Positions 30,754 through 35,480 of a stretch of DNA of 35,480 nucleotides are shown one piece after another. The DNA lies in assembly GCA_902485915.1 (NCBI GenBank), contig CABTMH010000031.1, forward strand, positions 1 to 35,480. The letters run 5' to 3'. The notes below the pieces were generated by a model that searched no databases, was not told the origin of the DNA, and saw only the letters and a list, made by a program, of their open reading frames with translations. The stretch's first letter is position 1, and each line of letters begins with the position of its first letter. The position numbers were made by a program, and so were the translations under genes. The DNA comes from an uncultured Oribacterium sp. GTDB taxonomy: Bacteria > Bacillota > Clostridia > Lachnospirales > Lachnospiraceae.

Positions 30754-31893
30754 TTACAGGAAGGAAATCAGATCCCGATAGAGTTCCTGGATCGAGGCCA
30801 TCATCTTTTTAAAGGCGCCATAGCGGTAAAAGCACATCACGAGCATACCGACCGGGACCGCGAAAATCAGCCCGACGAAGCCATAGAAGCGGTAACCGAG
30901 GTACATGAAAAGAATCGTCAGGAACGGAGAAAGCCCCATCGTATCGCCCATGATTTTCGGCTGCATGAACTGGCGCACGATCTGGGTCGCGACGTAGATC
31001 ACGACGAGCCAGAGCGCCTGCATCAGATTTCCGCTGAAGAGGTCGATCAAGATCCATGGCCACATGATGAAGCCGACACCGAGCATCGGCAGGAAGTCCA
31101 GAAAAGCGGTCAATGCAGCCAGCGGAAGCGCATAGCGCACACGCAGCAGGAGGAAGCCGATCGTCAGCACGAGGAAGACGACAAACATAATCTTAAACTG
31201 TGCCAGCAGCCAGCCCTGTATGATCTTCCGTATGTCTGCCTTCAGCAGCTCATAGTAACGGAACAGCTCCTTCGGAATCCACGCCTTCACCCGCTCGACA
31301 TAGTGTTCGCCATCCTTGCAGAAGCAGTACGCAGAAAAAATCGTTACGACCGCATACACGAGGACATTCGGGATCGAGCGAACCGCACCGATGGAGACAT
31401 CTGCGATCGGCGCAGAGATATTTGTTACGAAGCCGAGCAGCGATTCCTCGATGCGGCTGTTCAGCTGATTGAGATCCAGCACAACCTCCGTTCCATCCGC
31501 TCCTGTCCCCGGCAGATTCAGCGACAGATGCTGCAGCAGACTCTGATGAGACATCAGGAACTCCCTGAGAAGCTGTGCGAGGTCCCGCACCATATCTGGC
31601 AGATCTTCTGCGAAGCCGACGCAGAAACGGACAGCTACGCTGATGAGGAGATACAGGATCGCGCCGATCAGTACGAGCATGAAGATGATGATGACGACCG
31701 ACGCATGCTGGCGTTCCATCAGCTTCGTTTTCGTATTCAGAAAGCGAATCAGCGGATTCGCGATCCATGCGATGATGGCCCCGATGATAAACGGGATGAA
31801 AAAGATGACCAGCTTCGGAACGACGTTGACGATCACTGTAATCATCAGGATCGGTACCAGGATGTTTAAGATCAACTGCGTATATCGCTTCAT
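30754..31893 (-). CDS. AI-2E family transporter
   Basis: A 379-residue membrane protein of the AI-2E transporter family (PerM/YtvI/TqsA-like), with about seven or eight transmembrane helices. The first two (residues 8-35) are followed by a second cluster, a periplasmic or cytoplasmic helical domain of about 100 residues (FCVGFAEDLPDMVRDLAQLL to SIGAVRSIPN), and the conserved C-terminal half with FLDFLPMLGVGFIMWPW, QIVRQFMQPKIMGDTMGLSPF and GFVGLIFAVPVGM. Substrates of most members are unknown; some exchange ions or export signals. Its ATG overlaps the stop of the polymerase-like gene (ATGA), so it is translationally coupled as the last gene of the cdaA operon. Confidence 0.9.
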   Translation of the reverse strand: MKRYTQLILNILVPILMITVIVNVVPKLVIFFIPFIIGAIIAWIANPLIRFLNTKTKLMERQHASVVIIIFMLVLIGAILYLLISVAVRFCVGFAEDLPDMVRDLAQLLREFLMSHQSLLQHLSLNLPGTGADGTEVVLDLNQLNSRIEESLLGFVTNISAPIADVSIGAVRSIPNVLVYAVVTIFSAYCFCKDGEHYVERVKAWIPKELFRYYELLKADIRKIIQGWLLAQFKIMFVVFLVLTIGFLLLRVRYALPLAALTAFLDFLPMLGVGFIMWPWILIDLFSGNLMQALWLVVIYVATQIVRQFMQPKIMGDTMGLSPFLTILFMYLGYRFYGFVGLIFAVPVGMLVMCFYRYGAFKKMMASIQELYRDLISFL

Positions 31894-33314
31894 TCACTTC
31901 TCCTTTTTCGTACAGTACATGCGTAACCGAGGTACAGCAGGAAACTGATGCCGAGATAAAACCAGGTGGCCGGGTTACTGAACCAGGTGGTAAAAAACGA
32001 AAACAGATAATAGAACGCGAGCTGTGCATACAGAAGCACGGAGAACGGGTTCTGATCCCTTCGACAGGTACGTGTCACCCGCCCTGAGACGAGGCCGAGC
32101 ACGAGTGCGAACACAGCGATACCGATGAGGCCGAAGTCATACCATGCGTCATAGAGCATCGTGACGGTCGTGAGCTCTTCCTTCGTCACGTAGAGCGGAA
32201 AGCCCTGCGCCAGTGACGGTATGAAGAACTTAATCCCGCTCAGCGTCACAAACGGATAGAGCATGCGGAGTCCATGCGCATGGACCTTGAGCTCACGGGT
32301 CATGACATTAAAATTATCATAGTTGTTTGCGATGTACATGTACGGCTGGGTGATAAAGATCGGGGTCGACGGATCCTTCATCTCGAAGATGCCGTTCAGG
32401 TACTCGACGGAATGCGCACGCTCGATCGTGATGAACACATATGCAGCGATCATCAGCGTGAGGAGCACGAGAAGCTGCCATAGCTTATAACGGCGTCCTG
32501 AAAGCAGCGCCGCGAAAACCGCCAGTATCACCGAAAGCATAAACTGAAAACGGGACACCATCAGGATCGTCAGGATGATCGGAAGCAGCAGTCCGAGAAG
32601 TGCCAGCACATCCGGGCAGAGTCCGTGCTTACGCCGCGCACCGAGATACAGCATCGAGATCGCCGGGGTAAGTACGGCCAGCGTCGTAAAGTAGTGCACG
32701 CCCTTTACATGGAAGTAGCTGTAGGCATGCGGCGTATCGACCGTAAAGAGCGGTACGAAGCCGAGCCGCCGGGCCTCAAAGAGAAACGCCGCCCAGGAAA
32801 TACCGAGCAGTCCGAGGATCGCATACCGAAAGAAACGAAGCTCCGGTCCTGCTCCCTCTCCCATCGCCGTACGACCATGGACCGCGTCGACATCCCGGAC
32901 TTCCATGGAAGATGTGGAAGACCGAGGATCAGGTACCACGCCACAGGATGCACCATGCTCCGCACAGTCACCAGATCGGGCGCAGCGGATAACTCCTGCA
33001 TGATCGGTGAGCTGTGCCGAGAAATCAAAAATCAGATAAAAAAGATAGAACGAAAGCCAGGTTTCCAGCGTCCAGTCGGTGCTCAGCCGGCTCAGCTGAA
33101 AACGGGCGATGCCTTCCCCGCCGAGAAGACCGAGGGCGAGCAGTCCCCGAAGATTTAAAAGAGACTTCGTCCTCCGATACTCTGAAAGATATAAAAAAGC
33201 AGCAGCGAAGATCAGGCAAAGGCCGGAAGGGGCGGAAAGACCCGCCTCTCCCAGCACGAAGCTCATGACATACGCTGCTGTATAGATACCAAGTTTAAAC
33301 CATTCTGTTTTCAT
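31890..33314 (-). CDS. Oligosaccharide repeat-unit polymerase-like membrane protein
   Basis: A 474-residue protein with about 11-12 transmembrane helices, resembling O-antigen/capsule polymerases (Wzy type). A hydrophilic stretch of about 55 residues (near 105-160) rich in Cys, Arg and Asp separates the first helices from the core. The later part has a conserved-looking extracytoplasmic segment (VEYLNGIFEMKDPSTPIFITQPYMYIANNYDNFNVM, in pieces), followed by LYDAWYDFGLIGIAVFALVLG, the latter typical of polymerases. No glycosyltransferases are nearby in the window. It starts 20 bases after the cdaR stop; its GGAG is 14 bases from the ATG, a weak fit. Confidence 0.72.
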   Translation of the reverse strand: MKTEWFKLGIYTAAYVMSFVLGEAGLSAPSGLCLIFAAAFLYLSEYRRTKSLLNLRGLLALGLLGGEGIARFQLSRLSTDWTLETWLSFYLFYLIFDFSAQLTDHAGVIRCARSGDCAEHGASCGVVPDPRSSTSSMEVRDVDAVHGRTAMGEGAGPELRFFRYAILGLLGISWAAFLFEARRLGFVPLFTVDTPHAYSYFHVKGVHYFTTLAVLTPAISMLYLGARRKHGLCPDVLALLGLLLPIILTILMVSRFQFMLSVILAVFAALLSGRRYKLWQLLVLLTLMIAAYVFITIERAHSVEYLNGIFEMKDPSTPIFITQPYMYIANNYDNFNVMTRELKVHAHGLRMLYPFVTLSGIKFFIPSLAQGFPLYVTKEELTTVTMLYDAWYDFGLIGIAVFALVLGLVSGRVTRTCRRDQNPFSVLLYAQLAFYYLFSFFTTWFSNPATWFYLGISFLLYLGYACTVRKRRSE

Positions 33315-33334
33315 GAAATTTATGCATTCTCCGA

Positions 33335-34510
33335 TCAGTGTCCGGACTGGCTGAGCAGTGTTTCTTCATGTGTACTGCCCGACTCATGCGTGGCGGCCGT
33401 ACCCTCCGGCTCGGTATCTCCGTCCTGGGCACTGCTCTCCGGCTGCTTCGCTTCTGCAGCCGTACTCTCACTGGTATGTGCGCTCTGTGATCCGGAGATG
33501 AGTGCCGTCGTCGGCGATGTCTCGTCGCTGTCGGTCGACGTCTCCTCTGTCTCCGGTATCTTTTCGATGCGGACCGTTACATTGACCTCCGCGTCCTGAT
33601 CCTCCGCCAGCATAACACCGGCCGGGAGATAGTCTGCCAGATTAAAGGTTACGGTCTTCGTTCCGCTGGCACCGCTGATATCGATCTTCGGAAGCTCGAA
33701 CACCGTCATACCATCGATGATGTAGGTCGATGCCGCCAGCTTCACGGTCGCCGGTGAAACCGCGGTCGACTCATACTGATACCCTGCGGCCGGTGTACCG
33801 CTGACACTGGACAGAAGGTTGATGGACTTCTCCTTATACAGCGTCACAGCATAGTGGATCGAGCTCGTCGACGCACTGACGTTCTTGAGGTCATAAAGCT
33901 GATTTCCATTTGCGTCATAGTACACGAGCTCCGCAACCCCATCCTCATTCTGCGCGATGCCCTCCACATTCACATCGATGCCGACACTGGACACACGGCC
34001 GATTTCAGATTCCGGACCACTAAGATAGACATATTCCGGGCTGACGATGACACTCGCGACCTGGTAGCCGCTCTTCGGCGTACCATACACGGTATTTTTG
34101 ATTTCAAATTTCTTTTCCTGGATGTCCTCGATGGTGACCCGGGTGACCGTCGGACGCACCGTCACATCGCCGATCAGCTCATCCTTATCATTCAGTACAT
34201 CCACATAGATCGGGACGGAACCGGTGATGCTGTAATCCTTCAGATCCACGTAGGCATGGAAATCCGATGCGCTGATGAGGGATCGGCTGTTCGTGCGGAC
34301 ACTGTAGCTGATGGTCACCGTCGTGCGGTCGATTTCCCAGGATTTATTCTGCGCCGCAAAGGCCGCCTGATTCTCGACCTCGAGGGGCACCGTTTTCGTA
34401 TCCGTCACCTCCGGATGCGAGACATTGACCACCAGCAGCCAGAGGAGCAGCGCGATCAGGAGACTCAGCACCTTGAGTGACAGATTTTCCGTGAAGAAAT
34501 GTTTCATCAT
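33335..34510 (-). CDS. cdaR: CdaR/YbbR-domain regulator of the diadenylate cyclase
   Basis: A 391-residue protein with an N-terminal transmembrane anchor (residues 9-30; LSLKVLSLLIALLLWLLVVN) and about three YbbR repeats outside the membrane (roughly 35-125, 125-215 and 220-310). Each has the YbbR pattern of a hydrophobic strand, Pro-Val-type turn and VSPxxV motif (ASVIVSPEYVYLSGPES, STAVSPATVKLAA). The last 75 or so residues are Ser/Thr/Glu-rich and disordered. CdaR binds and modulates CdaA in Firmicutes. ATG at 34510 overlaps the cdaA stop (ATGA), the standard coupling for this pair. Confidence 0.92.
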   Translation of the reverse strand: MMKHFFTENLSLKVLSLLIALLLWLLVVNVSHPEVTDTKTVPLEVENQAAFAAQNKSWEIDRTTVTISYSVRTNSRSLISASDFHAYVDLKDYSITGSVPIYVDVLNDKDELIGDVTVRPTVTRVTIEDIQEKKFEIKNTVYGTPKSGYQVASVIVSPEYVYLSGPESEIGRVSSVGIDVNVEGIAQNEDGVAELVYYDANGNQLYDLKNVSASTSSIHYAVTLYKEKSINLLSSVSGTPAAGYQYESTAVSPATVKLAASTYIIDGMTVFELPKIDISGASGTKTVTFNLADYLPAGVMLAEDQDAEVNVTVRIEKIPETEETSTDSDETSPTTALISGSQSAHTSESTAAEAKQPESSAQDGDTEPEGTAATHESGSTHEETLLSQSGH

Positions 34511-35361
34511 GCTTTACCTTCCTTTCGTGTATTACGGAAGATACGGAAGCGTGTATTCTTATCCATCTCCTTCTGCTCTCTCGTCGGAAGCATCGAGCGC
34601 AGAGCTTCTGCATCCTGTGCACGGCGAAGCTTACCGTTTGCAGCGACCGAAACGCGACCGGTCTCCTCCGAGACCACGATCGTAACGGCATCACTCGTCT
34701 CCGATATGCCGAGCGCAGCACGATGACGTGTACCGAAGTCCTTCGAGATATCGGTATCGGACAGTGGCAGGTAACAGGTCGCGGCTGTGACCTTATCGCC
34801 GACGATCGTGACTGCACCATCATGCAGCGGTGTGTTCTTCTCGAAGATGTTGATCAGCAGTGCCGACGACACGATACCGTTGATACGGATACCGGTCTCT
34901 TCGATTTCCTTCAGTGGCTGATTCTGCTGGATCACGATGAGTGCTCCGGTCTTCTTCTTCGCCATCTCGAAGGTCGCGCGGATGATTTCGTTGATCGTCG
35001 TCACGCTGGCGTCATCGATCCCGTCATCCGGAATCAGATTTGCGATGAAGTTCCGGCTGCCGAGCTGCTCCAGGGCTTTCCGGAGCTCCGGCTGGAAGAT
35101 GACGACGGTCGCGATGATGGCCGCCGTCGAGATCCGTTCGATCAGCCACATGATGGTCGTGAGATGAAGGATGGCCGCCGCCGTGATAAAGGCGGCGATA
35201 ACCAGCAGGCCCTTCAGCAGCTCCCAGGCCCTCGTATTTTTGATCCAGAGAAGGATCTCATATACGAGCACCGCGATGATGATGATCTCGAGGATGTTGG
35301 TATAGCCGATCGGTGGCAGGAGACTCACCCAGCTTTTCATTTTTTCAATCATGCCTGTCAT
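34507..35361 (-). CDS. cdaA: Diadenylate cyclase CdaA
   Basis: A 284-residue membrane-bound enzyme that makes c-di-AMP from two ATP. Three transmembrane helices occupy about residues 22-90 (NILEIIIIAVLVYEILLWI, LLVIAAFITAAAILHL, ISTAAIIATVVIF). The DAC domain follows, with the catalytic DGA at 181-183 (PLHDGAV) and the ATP-contacting RHR at 212-214 (GTRHRAALG). Length and layout match CdaA of other Firmicutes. ATG at 35361 follows GAGGAA; the preceding gene ends 5 bases upstream. c-di-AMP controls potassium uptake, osmotic balance and cell wall state, which fits the neighbours' envelope functions. Confidence 0.97.
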   Translation of the reverse strand: MTGMIEKMKSWVSLLPPIGYTNILEIIIIAVLVYEILLWIKNTRAWELLKGLLVIAAFITAAAILHLTTIMWLIERISTAAIIATVVIFQPELRKALEQLGSRNFIANLIPDDGIDDASVTTINEIIRATFEMAKKKTGALIVIQQNQPLKEIEETGIRINGIVSSALLINIFEKNTPLHDGAVTIVGDKVTAATCYLPLSDTDISKDFGTRHRAALGISETSDAVTIVVSEETGRVSVAANGKLRRAQDAEALRSMLPTREQKEMDKNTRFRIFRNTRKEGKA

Positions 35362-35366
35362 TCGAT

Positions 35367-35480
35367 TTATTCCTCATTTCCTGATTTCAGCTTCGGAATC
35401 GCCTTTACATAATAGAAATAGTCATCATCTTCGAAGCGTAAGCGCTCCGTTGCCTTATAGTCTGCGCCATGAAATGCCAG
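35367..35480 (-). CDS. Unidentified protein, C-terminal 37 residues
   Basis: An open frame enters from the window edge and ends with TAA at 35367. It encodes a hydrophilic C-terminus containing RFEDDDYFYYVKAIPK. The frame has no stop over its 37 codons and the cdaA start follows after 5 bases, so it is very likely the preceding gene of the cdaA operon. I do not recognise the family. Confidence 0.65.
   Translation of the reverse strand: MAFHGADYKATERLRFEDDDYFYYVKAIPKLKSGNEE

Noticed and set aside
30741..30766. CCTGCCTG at the end of the AI-2E family gene as another TCAGGCAGG element
   Set aside because: It lacks the full 9-mer (CCTGCCTGT), its small stem overlaps the stop codon, and no flank is shared.
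31250..32029. 259-codon minus-strand frame overlapping the AI-2E family and polymerase-like genes
   Set aside because: An alternative frame of the same strand with Arg/Ser/His-rich random composition. The two annotated frames have clear transmembrane patterns and an ATGA junction.
1..35480. CRISPR arrays, prophage, insertion sequences, toxin-antitoxin pairs, T-box or known riboswitches
   Set aside because: No evenly spaced repeats, integrase, transposase or phage genes were seen, and no T-box GGTGGTACC-type or other familiar riboswitch core was found by eye.

Overview
The window reads as chromosomal DNA of an anaerobic Firmicute, most probably a Lachnospiraceae-type clostridium. The inference rests on gene content (sodium-pumping biotin decarboxylase subunits, a clpC-radA pair, a cdaA-cdaR pair, an oligopeptide transporter operon, cadherin-like surface proteins, a NYN/PIN protein of a type I associate with this family) and on strong GGAGG-type ribosome binding sites. 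Every gene I accept, including three tRNAs, is on the minus strand. Long plus-strand reading frames are antisense shadows. There is no phage, transposase, CRISPR array or rRNA.

Layout from low to high coordinates; transcription runs the other way. 1-1090: the start of a probable pseudouridine synthase, a short-chain dehydrogenase, and tRNA-Leu(AAG) with promoter and terminator. 1159-1272: a degenerate 50-bp tandem repeat. 1284-4137: a NYN/PIN-domain protein with a huge disordered tail, behind a leader holding two mini-ORFs. 4138-4320: tRNA-Ser(GGA). 4399-10437: oppABCDF, with tandem promoters and palindromes upstream of oppA. 10769-13995: an Uup-like ABC-F ATPase and a metallo-beta-lactamase-fold hydrolase. 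14124-14293: tRNA-Trp(CCA). 14398-18426: clpC-radA. 18653-22468: two secreted proteins, a glucosaminidase and a membrane-anchored cohesin-like protein, sharing cadherin-like domains. The glucosaminidase gene has a strongly structured 5' leader. 22857-28392: a five-gene operon for a biotin-dependent, sodium-translocating carboxyltransferase complex. 28739-30647: an RNA m5C methyltransferase and a basic DUF6465-like protein. 30754-35480: an overlapping operon of (an unknown gene)-cdaA-cdaR-polysaccharide polymerase-like-AI-2E-family transporter.

The best candidates for something new are four. (1) The 22857-28392 operon carries homologues of all three parts of a propionibacterial-type transcarboxylase (12S-like, 5S-like and biotin carrier) plus the sodium pump beta subunit, and has a second, recently duplicated biotin domain fused to the OadG-like lipoprotein. 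(2) A family of intergenic elements built on TCAGGCAGG, always 3' of genes, has one copy that looks like a 50-bp miniature element with 15-bp terminal inverted repeats and 8-9 bp flanking direct repeats. (3) The 5' leader at about 22505-22615 folds into a closed multi-helix structure ending in a U-run, with wobble pairs that fit only the transcribed strand. (4) The cdaA operon ties c-di-AMP synthesis to a polysaccharide polymerase-like protein.

All calls are made by reading; no search, folding or alignment program was run. Start sites were moved from the longest open frame wherever a ribosome binding site and family-typical N-terminus argued for it, and this is stated in each entry.
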